IMG/VR virus record: IMGVR_UViG_3300026078_000012
Coordinates: 1-39,714 of that record
Reading direction: 5' to 3' (one strand)
Origin: a virus
DNA length: 39,714 nucleotides
Shown here: positions 6,854 to 14,336 of the stretch, piece by piece
Layout of the letters: each line of letters starts with the position of its first letter
How positions within the stretch are numbered: the first letter of the stretch is position 1
Program-made: the position numbers and the translations under genes
Notes under the pieces: generated by a model
Told to the model about the DNA's origin: nothing
What the model saw: the letters and a program-made list of their open reading frames with translations, nothing else
Database searches by the model: none

Positions 6854-7005
6854 AATATAGGATTAAGTATGATGGATGTTTAAAATTATATTTTCCTCAA
6901 AGAAAACTCCTGTGCTTTTGGGTTGATATGGATCGTGGATTTCTGAGTGAAAGAGAGGCTACGCTGTATATTGAATACAACAAAAATAAATATATTCCTA
7001 TTTAA
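6850..7005 (+). CDS. Small hypothetical protein
   Basis: A 51-residue protein starting MKYRIKYDGCLKLYF and ending with a Lys/Tyr-rich tail, translationally coupled to the gene before by ATGA. Beta-like pattern, no motif. Too short to assign and supported mainly by the overlap. Confidence 0.4.
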   Translation: MKYRIKYDGCLKLYFPQRKLLCFWVDMDRGFLSEREATLYIEYNKNKYIPI

Positions 7006-7021
7006 TCTCTTATCTATCGAA

Positions 7022-7387
7022 AAGGGATGTATAGAGGCCAGCACCAAGCCAGCGTAGCAAATTGGTGATTAGTTTATGACAATCGCGGCGCGGACAGTGA
7101 CGCGCAAGGCGAAAGCGTACATGTAGTCTGATGCATTTTAGGTTTCAATGAAACTTAATGGGGTGTTACGCCTTGGTATAAAAGCCAAATGACTTCAACC
7201 AAGCATCTACCTGGTGCAATTCCGGGCGATTGTCACCTTTTTATGGGATTGGAGCTCGAAAAGCTATAAGCGAAGAGCACCTTATTGTGCCTCTGGCGAG
7301 TCCGTGCTGCTTAGCAGATGCAGTTGAATGGATGGGTAACAGCGGATAACAAGGTAGGTGCAGGTGAAAATCCTGCCAATCCCACCT
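7022..7387 (+). ncRNA. Candidate large structured RNA, segment B, with tRNA-like 3' domain
   Basis: Long-range helix TGACAATCGC (about 7078-7087) with GCGATTGTCA (7226-7235). Inside are CACCAA/TTGGTG-type, GGTTTC/GAAACT, CTTGGT/ACCAAG and CCTGG/CCGGG hairpins and a GAAA tetraloop. The 3' domain (7245-7386) has tRNA geometry: 7-bp acceptor GGGATTG (7245-7251) with CAATCCC (7377-7383), directly preceded by a 5-bp T-like arm with a 7-nt loop (GCAGG TGAAAAT CCTGC, 7360-7376), then A-C-C-T at the 3' end. No anticodon arm or tmRNA peptide frame is evident. Confidence 0.6.
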
Positions 7388-7407
7388 TTGATGTTGGATA
7401 AAGAGCA

Positions 7408-7626
7408 ATGAATTCGATCGTAATTACTAAAGAACAATTTGCCTTTTACCTAGAAGAAACTGCTGCGGAATTACGTGGGTTCACTCTAACAAGAGAGTAT
7501 ATTTATGATGTATGCGATTCTCTCATAAAACACACCATGAATTTCAAAACAGAAGCTTTAGAAGAAGCGCGATTAAAAATATGTACTACCAAGGAAGAGG
7601 ATGAACATAACGCAGGAAGCATCTGA
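7408..7626 (+). CDS. Hypothetical phage protein
   Basis: A 72-residue helical, acidic protein starting MNSIVITKEQFAFYLEE. GGATAAAGAGCA lies upstream. It overlaps the DUF6378-like gene by 26 nt and so is probably cotranslated with it. No domain recognised. Confidence 0.6.
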   Translation: MNSIVITKEQFAFYLEETAAELRGFTLTREYIYDVCDSLIKHTMNFKTEALEEARLKICTTKEEDEHNAGSI

Positions 7627-7873
7627 ATTAGTGAATGGTAACAGGCAAACAGATTATGGTGATATGAATGATTCGTTCAGCCGGATAGCTGGACTTTGGT
7701 CATCTTATCTTAATACTCCAATAGACAAATACGATGTAGCAAAGATGATGATTCTTCTAAAAGTTTCTAGAGCTAAGAATGGGAATCACAGAGACAGTTA
7801 TGTGGATATTGTGGGGTATGTCGAGTGCATTGATCAGCTACTGGCCCTTGATGGAAAGAGCCATAGTAACTAG
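7601..7873 (+). CDS. DUF6378-like phage protein
   Basis: A 90-residue protein. The pattern EASELVNGNRQTDYGD, then FSRIAGLWSSYL, DVAKMMILLKVSRA, and HRDSYVDIVGYVECI is the hallmark of the short DUF6378 family, widespread in phages and of unknown biochemical role (recognised from memory). GAAGAGG gives a ribosome site inside the preceding gene. It closes this + strand group and converges on the XhlA-like gene. Confidence 0.75.
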   Translation: MNITQEASELVNGNRQTDYGDMNDSFSRIAGLWSSYLNTPIDKYDVAKMMILLKVSRAKNGNHRDSYVDIVGYVECIDQLLALDGKSHSN

Positions 7874-7886
7874 GATTCACAATTTA

Positions 7887-8075
7887 TTATATCCACTTCA
7901 GGAAATGCAAACCTACTGGTATGAGGATACCACTAATCACCATACCAATGATCACATTGAGCTTGTGGTCTAAGTGGTCAAATCTTTTCTCTATAGACTT
8001 AAATTTTTCATCATGGACACGAAGCTGCACTTCATGAGCGATATAGTTTTCTTCTGATTTTGTAAAGCTACTCAT
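7887..8075 (-). CDS. XhlA/holin-like coiled-coil membrane protein
   Basis: A 62-residue protein: a charged coiled-coil half (residues 10-38, HDEKFKSIEKRFDHLDHKL) followed by one C-terminal membrane helix (about 40-60, VIIGMVISGILIPVGLHFL). This layout fits XhlA-type holin-associated proteins and similar small phage membrane proteins. It is not next to the endolysin (30840), so a lysis role is a hypothesis. A three-way-junction-like RNA fold lies in its upstream region (8104-8156). Confidence 0.55.
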   Translation of the reverse strand: MSSFTKSEENYIAHEVQLRVHDEKFKSIEKRFDHLDHKLNVIIGMVISGILIPVGLHFLKWI

Positions 8076-8103
8076 TACATACTCCTATGAACTCAATTAA
8101 AGG

Positions 8104-8156
8104 TGAAAGACACTCCAGTGAGTTGCTGGTTATTCGGGCGCGACCCTAGTCTTTCA
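8104..8156 (-). ncRNA. Candidate three-way-junction RNA upstream of the XhlA-like gene
   Basis: TGAAAGAC (8104-8111) pairs perfectly with GTCTTTCA (8149-8156) and encloses two hairpins: CCAG/CTGG (8115-8118 with 8126-8129) and GGG/CCC (8136-8138 with 8144-8146). It lies 5' of the XhlA-like gene in transcript sense and could act as a leader or a small RNA. I recognise no known riboswitch or ribozyme core in it. Confidence 0.4.
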
Positions 8157-8209
8157 AGACCATTATAGCATTTTAGCTAAGCCATAACAAAATGTATATA
8201 ATTATACAT

Positions 8210-8416
8210 TTATTCATTTATATATTTATATAAATATTCAATTAAAACATCCCTCATGCTTTTTTCATCATCGATTAACTTGCGCTTTACCTTTTTAAAC
8301 AGTGGGGTTGGGATATTAAGTAAATACGGCTTTACTTCCTTTTCCTCCATTAACTTAGATAAACTCTCGTGGTTTTTTTCCTTATCAAATTTCTTTCCAG
8401 ACTCAATGTAGGCCAT
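8210..8416 (-). CDS. Ribbon-helix-helix partition protein (ParB/ParG-like)
   Basis: A 68-residue protein. The start at 8416 is used because GAGGAG sits 7-8 nt before it and it overlaps the parA stop. The N-terminus is basic and flexible; the C-terminal part (about residues 33-68, [18 protein letters not shown] then [14 protein letters not shown]) reads as a short beta strand and two helices, the ribbon-helix-helix centromere-binder layout found after small ParA proteins. It probably binds the AT-rich repeats upstream of parA and represses the operon. The order parA then RHH gene is typical of type Ib partition. Confidence 0.7.
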   Translation of the reverse strand: MAYIESGKKFDKEKNHESLSKLMEEKEVKPYLLNIPTPLFKKVKRKLIDDEKSMRDVLIEYLYKYINE

Positions 8417-9044
8417 TTGAAAACTCCTCAAGCTCATCTACGATTAATTTAATTTCTTTTTTTGCCTCCACAGTATTTGCAGCTTCATCTACAACGGAAT
8501 GACCTTGGCTTACGGTAGCGGCATAAGCAACTCTTTGGGTAGTTCCACTTTTGAACACAGGAAGCCCTAAGCTTTCTAGCTGACCATAAACATCCTTTCC
8601 GATATTCGTTCCTTTTATTTTGCGGCTGACAATAAATGCAGCTTTTGTTTTTCCATCGGTCATTTCAATGCGCTCTTTAACGAGTCGAATTAAATCCTCA
8701 GTAGCCCATATGTCATAAAAAGAAGGCTGTACAGGTATCAAAATTATATTGGCTGCTTTTACAGCACAGACAGTCAAAGCGGCCATACTAGGTATTCCAT
8801 CAATAACAATACGATTATGGGTTTTTGTAAACTTAAGGACGTCTTTATCTAGTGTGGTAGTAGGCAAACAGGTGAGGTCAATTAATTCTCCATTGGATCG
8901 CTCGTGCCATCGAAGAGCAGAGCCTTGGCTGTCCGAATCAACGAGCAGAGATTCATATGCTCTTAGCTTGTATTCCCTGACTATATTTACAGCAAGAGTG
9001 GTTTTACCCGTGCCTCCCTTTTGATTTAGAATAGATATAATCAT
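8403..9044 (-). CDS. parA: ParA-family partition ATPase
   Basis: A 213-residue protein with the deviant Walker A box KGGTGKTT (residues 9-16, with the signature lysine), [12 protein letters not shown] (about 36-47) and IDGIPS (about 83-88) as Walker A'/B region. The length and lack of an N-terminal HTH place it in the short type Ib ParA group, which moves plasmids along the nucleoid with a small RHH partner. The partner gene overlaps the stop by 14 nt. Its presence in a phage genome is the strongest single sign of plasmid-like lysogeny. Confidence 0.93.
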   Translation of the reverse strand: MIISILNQKGGTGKTTLAVNIVREYKLRAYESLLVDSDSQGSALRWHERSNGELIDLTCLPTTTLDKDVLKFTKTHNRIVIDGIPSMAALTVCAVKAANIILIPVQPSFYDIWATEDLIRLVKERIEMTDGKTKAAFIVSRKIKGTNIGKDVYGQLESLGLPVFKSGTTQRVAYAATVSQGHSVVDEAANTVEAKKEIKLIVDELEEFSNGLH

Positions 9045-9056
9045 TTCTCACCTTAT

Positions 9057-9108
9057 ATATTTAAATAAATATATATTTGCATAAATAAATATTTAAATAA
9101 ATATATAT
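9057..9108. repeat. Candidate centromere (parS) direct repeats
   Basis: A perfect 20-bp direct repeat at 9057-9076 and 9089-9108 (core TTAAATAAATATATAT), 32 bp apart, lies directly upstream of parA. Repeats at this place are typical binding sites for ribbon-helix-helix partition proteins and serve as both centromere and operator. Simple AT richness could produce some similarity, but a 20-bp perfect match is unlikely by chance alone. Confidence 0.6.
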
Positions 9109-9116
9109 CAATTCTA

Positions 9117-9146
9117 TTGACTAAATTATTTAAAATGTGATGTAAT
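9117..9146 (+). promoter_or_regulatory. Candidate promoter for the 9175 gene group
   Basis: TTGACT (9117-9122) and TGTAAT (9141-9146) with an 18-bp spacer, 29 nt before the ATG at 9175. It lies back to back with the parA control region and may start the rightward late or pre-late transcript. Confidence 0.55.
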
Positions 9147-9174
9147 ATCATACATATAAGGGAGACTAAACATC

Positions 9175-9369
9175 ATGGATTTGAAAGAAATAAAAGCCTA
9201 TTGGAATAAGAAATACCCTCATATTGTGATCTCACTTTTCGGTGACGAGAATAGTAAATTCTTCGGTAAAATGATGGCTCATGCGGATAGTATTCAACTA
9301 AACGCAAATACTCTTGGTGAGTTAATTAGTCAAGGCGAAACCTTCTTAAGGAGGGTAAAGCAATGCTGA
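9175..9369 (+). CDS. Hypothetical phage protein
   Basis: A 64-residue protein starting MDLKEIKAYWNKKYPH, with a helix-strand-helix look and no known motif. AAGGGAGACT gives a good ribosome site. It overlaps the next gene by 7 nt. Function unknown. Confidence 0.65.
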   Translation: MDLKEIKAYWNKKYPHIVISLFGDENSKFFGKMMAHADSIQLNANTLGELISQGETFLRRVKQC

Positions 9370-9590
9370 CTCCTATTAAACGCTTATATCTTTTAACAAC
9401 CATCTGTTCTGTATTTTCTACTTTTGTGATGTTTTATACCTATTTCTCATTAGAAGACTATTTAACGAACATGGTTAATCTGCAATTAACAATTCATCAG
9501 AAAGTTCTCGACATAGAAGACTATATGGTTCCAAGAGAAGCGCGCGTTAGTGCTTCTGATTTAGAAGGGGAAGAGAACCTAGATAATTAA
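9363..9590 (+). CDS. Single-span membrane protein, possible holin or spanin-like
   Basis: A 75-residue protein with one N-terminal membrane helix (about residues 8-28, YLLTTICSVFSTFVMFYTYF) followed by a soluble acidic helix. An N-in single-span with an extracytoplasmic helix resembles inner-membrane spanins or pinholin-like proteins. No lysis gene adjoins it, so this stays a guess. AAGGAGG lies just upstream inside the preceding gene. Confidence 0.55.
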   Translation: MLTPIKRLYLLTTICSVFSTFVMFYTYFSLEDYLTNMVNLQLTIHQKVLDIEDYMVPREARVSASDLEGEENLDN

Positions 9591-9615
9591 ACGACGTAAG
9601 CAATAAGGAGATAAG

Positions 9616-10113
9616 ATGCAGGAAGCAACATATGAGTTTGATCCAGCTGAATTAGACGGTTCTCAAGACGATCTAGAATCAGAGGTGACTTTAGACAACT
9701 GGAAGCCAACACCAAAAACTCATAATTTTAGGACTCCATCAAAATGGCGTAATGAAATGAATTGCAGAGGCCTTGGGTACATGGAGCCAGGTCTTGATGA
9801 AATTCATAAGATTCGTGTTTATTTGAAAAACAAAATTTCTGACTTAGAAATTATGGATACTTTCGCAATCAATGCAGACACATTAAGTGCTATTAAAAAC
9901 AACCGATACGATCCCGTGGATGGAATGATGGAGAACCAAAATCAAGTTCTTCAACGTAAATGCGATTTATTAGAAAAACGCATTGAAGACATTAAGAAAA
10001 AAATTAAGTCTCAAGTCACCATTCTGTGCAGTGATGCTTTATTTGTCCAGTGGATTGATGAGCGAATAGCAGCTACCGTAGCATCCGCCATGGAAGGGAT
10101 GTGTTTACAATAA
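9616..10113 (+). CDS. Candidate terminase small subunit
   Basis: A 165-residue protein: an acidic N-terminus (1-35), an HTH-like region (about 60-100, with ISDLEIMDTFAINADTLSAIKNNRYDP), then a long coiled coil (110-135, VLQRKCDLLEKRIEDIKKKIKS) that could drive ring assembly. It lies just before the large terminase, separated by a tRNA gene and one small gene, the usual place of TerS. AAGGAGATAAG precedes the ATG. A second TerS-like protein at 38613 competes for this role. Confidence 0.5.
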   Translation: MQEATYEFDPAELDGSQDDLESEVTLDNWKPTPKTHNFRTPSKWRNEMNCRGLGYMEPGLDEIHKIRVYLKNKISDLEIMDTFAINADTLSAIKNNRYDPVDGMMENQNQVLQRKCDLLEKRIEDIKKKIKSQVTILCSDALFVQWIDERIAATVASAMEGMCLQ

Positions 10114-10120
10114 TTACATT

Positions 10121-10196
10121 TCAGGAGTAGCTCAGTTGGCAGAGCACCGGACTGTTAATTCGGTTGTCGTAGGTTCGAGCCCTACCTCCTGAGCCA
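10121..10196 (+). tRNA. tRNA-Asn (anticodon GTT)
   Basis: A complete cloverleaf with encoded CCA: acceptor TCAGGAG/CTCCTGA, D stem GCTC/GAGC, anticodon stem CCGGA/TTCGG with loop CTGTTAA (anticodon GTT), T arm GTAGG TTCGAGC CCTAC, discriminator G, CCA at 10194-10196. It lies between the candidate small terminase and the large terminase in the same orientation. It may supplement Asn decoding, since the genome is rich in AAT/AAC codons. No integrase is present, so I see no reason to call it an attachment site. Confidence 0.95.
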
Positions 10197-10211
10197 CTTT
10201 AAGAGGAGAGC

Positions 10212-10394
10212 ATGAGTTTTCTAGATAAGACCTTCTGTGCTTCGCCTAATTGCGTTAATGAATGTGGTAGGAAAATGAGCCCTGAAGAAACAGAATATCT
10301 CCAAGCATTAAAAATACAAGGTCGTGAATGGGATTGCATGGTTTCCATGGCCTACTTTTGTGACCACCCTACAAATACACCTCATTTTAAATAA
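10212..10394 (+). CDS. Small Cys-rich protein
   Basis: A 60-residue protein with five Cys (CASPNCVNECG, then C near 42 and 49) and a HPTNTPHFK tail, perhaps metal-binding. AAGAGGAGAGC precedes the ATG. It lies between tRNA-Asn and terL. Function unknown. Confidence 0.55.
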   Translation: MSFLDKTFCASPNCVNECGRKMSPEETEYLQALKIQGREWDCMVSMAYFCDHPTNTPHFK

Positions 10395-10529
10395 AAACAC
10401 AATATATAGTGTATATGGTTAATATATAAGCAAAATAGATAGAAGTTTTCATATCCCTCCGTGTTATTTTAGTGTCGAAGTACTTCTGAAGGCTTGCATG
10501 ATGCAAATTTGGCAAAGGATTGCCCCTTT

Positions 10530-12086
10530 ATGGACAAAGCGACACAGATTAAGCTTGATAACGCAGAACTTGCGGCCAAGCTAAAGGGTAGCCTATTACT
10601 CTTTATTCAATCATTTTTCCCATTACTGACGGGACGAGATTTTATCATCTCGAAACCAGTAGGAAGGGAAAGTCATTTTATTACTATTTGTCGTGCTTTA
10701 ACAAAGTGTACTCGTCTCGAATCTCTTCGTTTATTGATTAATGTGCCACCAGGACATGGTAAGTCCGTCATAGTTAGTTTTTGGATAGCATGGTGTTATG
10801 CGAAATGGGGAGATTGCAATTTTCTGTATATTTCCTACGCTAAGACCCTAGCCGCTACTCATACTGACACTGTGAAGCGATTAATGACGCTTCCTCAATA
10901 CAAGGCGTTATTTGATGTACATCTGAGAGACGATTCCCAAGCGAAAGATGCTTTTACTACAGAAGCTGGAGGAACTGTCTCTGCCTTTGGTTCAGCAGGT
11001 GCTATTACAGGGCGAAATGCCGGTCTGCCTGGACTTGACAGGTTCAGTGGAGCAGTTGTTATCGATGACTCCCACAAACCAGATGAGGTTCACTCCGATC
11101 TTATCCGTGAAAGCGTAATTACCAATTTCCGTGAAACCATTCAGCAGAGACCACGGGGTATTAATGTTCCAATCGTTTTTATAGGACAAAGGTTGCACGA
11201 ACAAGACTTGCCTGCTTACTTCTTAGCGGGTGAGGATGGCTACGAATGGGATAAGGTCATACTGAAGTCACTAGATGATGCGGGAAATGCACTTTATCCG
11301 GAGGCCTTTCCTCTCGATATGTTGCAAATAAGGCAAGAAAAAGATCGATATGTTTTTGCAGCGCAGCATCAGCAAGACCCGCAACCAGCTGGAGGGGGAT
11401 TGTATATGCCAGAAGATTTCCCTCTGTTACAAGAAGAGCCTAAATACTACATCACATTTATCACGGCTGACACAGCTGAAACAGAAGACCCAAGAAATGA
11501 CGCAACTGTATTTTCATTCTGGGGAATGTACAACATTAAAACAGAAGGTCGTGAAACAGGTGTCATAGGACTACATTGGATTGCGTGCCGAGAAATCCGA
11601 GTTGAGCCCAAGAAACTTGAAAATGAATTTCTGGATTTTTGGCAGGATTGCGCACGACATCAAAATCCTCCTCTCTTGGCATACATTGAGAAAAAATCGA
11701 CAGGAGTAACGCTTTTATCCATTCTTCAAGGAATGAGGGGATTAAAAGTGCGTGAGATTGAAAGAACGAGGAAATCAGGTTCTAAATCGCAACGCTTTAT
11801 CGATATTCAGCCATACATTGCCAGCAAACAAGTATCTCTTCCAGCTGATGCGCCTCATACACAGCTTTGCATCAATCACATGAAGAAAATAACCAACAAC
11901 GACAGTCATGCGCACGATGATATTGCGGATACCTGTGCAGATGCAGTGAGAATTGCATTGATAGATAAGAGCCTCACTATTTTTACCAGTAAGAACCTTG
12001 CGTCTAGGGAGGCAACCCTAGCAGCGTTGAATCGCCACAACAATGTCGTTGAATTAAAACGTAGAGCCTATGGGATAAGGATATAA
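10530..12086 (+). CDS. terL: Terminase large subunit
   Basis: The packaging motor ATPase and nuclease that cuts concatemers and pumps DNA into the prohead. From the ATG at 10530 (AAAGGA about 10 nt upstream; an in-frame TTG at 10494 has no ribosome site) it has 518 residues. Walker A PPGHGKS at about 73-79, Walker B GAVVIDD at about 174-180, coupling-type region FIGQRLHEQDLPAY (about 217-230), and an RNase H-like nuclease starting with FITADTAE (acidic residue near 314). Size and motifs fit headful-type terminases. The portal follows after 1 nt. Confidence 0.93.
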   Translation: MDKATQIKLDNAELAAKLKGSLLLFIQSFFPLLTGRDFIISKPVGRESHFITICRALTKCTRLESLRLLINVPPGHGKSVIVSFWIAWCYAKWGDCNFLYISYAKTLAATHTDTVKRLMTLPQYKALFDVHLRDDSQAKDAFTTEAGGTVSAFGSAGAITGRNAGLPGLDRFSGAVVIDDSHKPDEVHSDLIRESVITNFRETIQQRPRGINVPIVFIGQRLHEQDLPAYFLAGEDGYEWDKVILKSLDDAGNALYPEAFPLDMLQIRQEKDRYVFAAQHQQDPQPAGGGLYMPEDFPLLQEEPKYYITFITADTAETEDPRNDATVFSFWGMYNIKTEGRETGVIGLHWIACREIRVEPKKLENEFLDFWQDCARHQNPPLLAYIEKKSTGVTLLSILQGMRGLKVREIERTRKSGSKSQRFIDIQPYIASKQVSLPADAPHTQLCINHMKKITNNDSHAHDDIADTCADAVRIALIDKSLTIFTSKNLASREATLAALNRHNNVVELKRRAYGIRI

Positions 12087-12087
12087 C

Positions 12088-14235
12088 ATGGCTGTTATTG
12101 CTAAAAAACATACGTCACAACTGGATAAGATTAAGCAGTCTGTAGAACAAGCTTATACTTATTTCAGACCAAATTATGAACGCTATCATCAGTTTATGCG
12201 GTTTGTGTATAAATCAACACTGACTGAAGATGATATAGCCGTTCTTGCTACTCTAGGTCGTCCTCAAATTGAATTCAATATGATGGAAGCCTATTTATCG
12301 CGTCTCCGTGGGGAATTCTCGCGTATGGAGCCTGGCTTTGTGGTTCGCGCCCAAGACGGATTTGACCTGGTTGACCCCAAATTAATTGATGTACTTGAGG
12401 CTCATTTTCGAGCCATTCTCGTTGATTCCGATAACGATGGATTTAGCTACGATGTGTACACAGACATTTTAGTTGGTGGATTTTCCGTTGTTGAAGTGTA
12501 TACGGATTATGTTTCTGAAATGTCCATGGACCAGAAAATATGCGTACAAAGAGCATTCGATCCCACCTTATGTGGTTTTGACCCGCTAGCGAGGAAATCA
12601 CATAAAGGAGACGGTAACTTTTGTTTCCAATTATTCCCTAAGGAAGCAGATGAAGTAGAACGTGAATACGGGTCTGATGCACTGAAAGGACTTAAATATG
12701 CTCGCAGCTTTAGCGGTTTCAACTGGTCTTATCGAGCAGCTAAGAAAGATATCGTATTACTCTGTGATTACTACAAGAAAGAATTCAAAAGAGAAAAAAT
12801 AACCAGGCTTTCTAATGGACGCACGATTAGTGTGAAACATTACGAAGAGTTACTGGATATGTGGAATCAAGCAGGATACATCGAACAGCCACCAATCCCC
12901 ATTGGAAAAATGCGTGAAACCACACTAGAAGAAATAACAAGGTACAGATTTTCTGGTGCCGAACTGATAGATGTTGCGAAAACAAATTACAAGATGCTGC
13001 CATTGGTGTTTTTCGATGGCAACAGTGCCGTTTTGAGGGACAATAATGACTCCACTGCAGAGCAGATGACACGTCCTTACATCTACAATGTTCGTGATGC
13101 GCAAAGGCTAAAAAACTATGCCGGTCAGTCCCTCGCCAATGAACTGGAAAATACTGTAGAGCATAAATTTATTGCTGCTGTGGAATCAGTTCCAGAAGAC
13201 TATATAGACGCGTACATCGATGTTCAGAAACCAGGTACGTTGCTTTATAACGCTTTCTTTGATGGCAATCCTAATACTCCTTTACCTGCTCCAAGAGAGG
13301 TAGTGCGTACGCCAATTCCTCCTCAAATCAGTGAGACATTCCAGATGTCGGACAATCTGATTCAGGGAATCTTGGGTAGCTATGATGCAGCGCTTGGTAT
13401 TCAAAATAATGAGTTGTCAGGTGTCGCGATCATGCAGGGTGCCATGCACTCTAATGCTGCAGCTATGCCATATACCGTTGGATTTATGAAAGGCCTCAAT
13501 CGCGTATGCCAACTCATATTAGATTTAATTCCAAAATATTACGTCACACCCAGGTCTTTACCTATTGTACAGCCTGATGGAAAGCGTTCTTACCAAGTAA
13601 TCAACAAAATAGGCAATCCGTACATGCATTTTGACCCCATGAGCCTAGAAGTAAAAGTTGAGGCAGGGGTGAACTTTGAAGTGCAAAAACAAATTAGTTT
13701 AGAAACCATTATTCAGCTCATGCAAACGTCTGAAACATTTAAAGGACTCATTGAGACCAGAGGCTTAGGAATATTGTTAGACAATATCGACATTCGAGGT
13801 ATTGAGGGATTACGTCAACAAGCGTCTGAATACATGGAAGAGCAGCAGAAAAAAGCAGCTCAAATGGAACAAATGGCAATGCAGGAAGCGCAACAACAAA
13901 TCGATCCAAAACAAGTCATGGCAATGCAAGCTCAGGCTGAAATGGCAAAAGTGGAACAAAAACGTGAAGCACGCATTCAAGAAACCCAAGTTCAACTGAC
14001 TAAGATTGCTGCTGATGATGCTGTGAAGAATAAAGAAGCAGACATCGAATTCATGAAAGTCATGGCGCAAATAGAGGGTGCTTCCGTTGATCAGGCATTA
14101 AAGCAAGAAAAGGTTGATGCGGAAAATTCACGTACTGCAGTCCAAATGGCTATTGACGTCAGCCAACACCACCATGAGGTAGAGCAGTCTAGAAAGGAGA
14201 GAACTAATGACAAAACTCACAACCAAGAAGCGTAA
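12088..14235 (+). CDS. Portal protein, P22 type
   Basis: Forms the dodecameric DNA gate of the capsid vertex. The 715-residue length matches P22 gp1 (about 725). The N-terminus (FRPNYERYHQFMRFVYKS, then LGRPQIEFNMMEAYLSRLRGEF) shows the P22-portal-family pattern, and the region around 420-460 (MSDNLIQGILGSYDAALG) is typical of the wing/stem. The last ~115 residues are a Gln/Ala/Met-rich coiled coil, like the P22 barrel. Its 3' end overlaps the truncated DUF6582 copy at 14207. Confidence 0.92.
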   Translation: MAVIAKKHTSQLDKIKQSVEQAYTYFRPNYERYHQFMRFVYKSTLTEDDIAVLATLGRPQIEFNMMEAYLSRLRGEFSRMEPGFVVRAQDGFDLVDPKLIDVLEAHFRAILVDSDNDGFSYDVYTDILVGGFSVVEVYTDYVSEMSMDQKICVQRAFDPTLCGFDPLARKSHKGDGNFCFQLFPKEADEVEREYGSDALKGLKYARSFSGFNWSYRAAKKDIVLLCDYYKKEFKREKITRLSNGRTISVKHYEELLDMWNQAGYIEQPPIPIGKMRETTLEEITRYRFSGAELIDVAKTNYKMLPLVFFDGNSAVLRDNNDSTAEQMTRPYIYNVRDAQRLKNYAGQSLANELENTVEHKFIAAVESVPEDYIDAYIDVQKPGTLLYNAFFDGNPNTPLPAPREVVRTPIPPQISETFQMSDNLIQGILGSYDAALGIQNNELSGVAIMQGAMHSNAAAMPYTVGFMKGLNRVCQLILDLIPKYYVTPRSLPIVQPDGKRSYQVINKIGNPYMHFDPMSLEVKVEAGVNFEVQKQISLETIIQLMQTSETFKGLIETRGLGILLDNIDIRGIEGLRQQASEYMEEQQKKAAQMEQMAMQEAQQQIDPKQVMAMQAQAEMAKVEQKREARIQETQVQLTKIAADDAVKNKEADIEFMKVMAQIEGASVDQALKQEKVDAENSRTAVQMAIDVSQHHHEVEQSRKERTNDKTHNQEA

Positions 14236-14308
14236 TAAGTTATCTAAAAAAACATTTTGGCTGCCTGGTGAGCGTAAATACCCGATGCCAGATAAATCTG
14301 GCATGTGA
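14207..14308 (+). pseudogene. Truncated DUF6582-like copy (upstream fragment)
   Basis: Encodes 33 residues starting MTKLTTKKRNKL. They align with the first ~30 residues of the intact copy at 14776 (KLT..RNKL, then ERKYP and KS) and then stop at TGA just where the intact protein continues with HAANAKAR. A good AGAAAGGAGAG ribosome site remains. Inference: the original gene was broken when the HNH cassette arrived, and the intact copy now lies downstream of the endonuclease. Confidence 0.75.
14285..14304. repeat. Inverted repeat at the HNH cassette boundary
   Basis: ATGCCAG (14285-14291) and CTGGCAT (14298-14304) form a perfect 7-bp stem with a 6-nt loop, at the exact end of the truncated DUF6582 copy and before the HNH promoter. 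It could end portal-operon transcription weakly or mark the insertion edge. Confidence 0.55.
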
Positions 14309-14314
14309 TATAAT
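14306..14314 (+). promoter_or_regulatory. Extended -10 promoter for the HNH gene
   Basis: TGATATAAT is a perfect extended -10 (TGnTATAAT), which needs little or no -35. It is placed to start a transcript 20-odd nt before the HNH start codon. Confidence 0.6.
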
Positions 14315-14315
14315 A

Positions 14316-14332
14316 CCCCCTTTCCAAGGGGG
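14316..14332 (+). promoter_or_regulatory. Ribosome-site-sequestering hairpin of the HNH gene
   Basis: CCCCCTT (14316-14322) pairs perfectly with AAGGGGG (14326-14332), a 3-nt loop. The 3' arm is the ribosome-binding site of the HNH gene, 4 nt from its ATG. Phage homing endonucleases such as T4 I-TevI are known to be silenced by this kind of hairpin in read-through transcripts; initiation from the -10 just upstream may or may not avoid the fold. Confidence 0.6.
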
Positions 14333-14336
14333 AAGT

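Noticed and set aside
7244-7387. A true tmRNA gene or an intron-containing tRNA
   Set aside because: No tag-peptide frame, no recognisable anticodon arm, and a T loop without the TTC pattern; only acceptor/T-arm geometry is shared.
6314-7387. Group II intron
   Set aside because: No domain V with its catalytic triad, no GTGYG/AY ends and no reverse transcriptase.
10121-10196. tRNA as a phage attachment site
   Set aside because: There is no tyrosine integrase, and the tRNA sits in the packaging operon, not beside a recombinase.
13810-14070. Minus-strand hydrophobic Leu/Phe/His-rich frame under the portal
   Set aside because: Mirror image of the Lys/Gln/Glu coiled-coil codons; no ribosome site.
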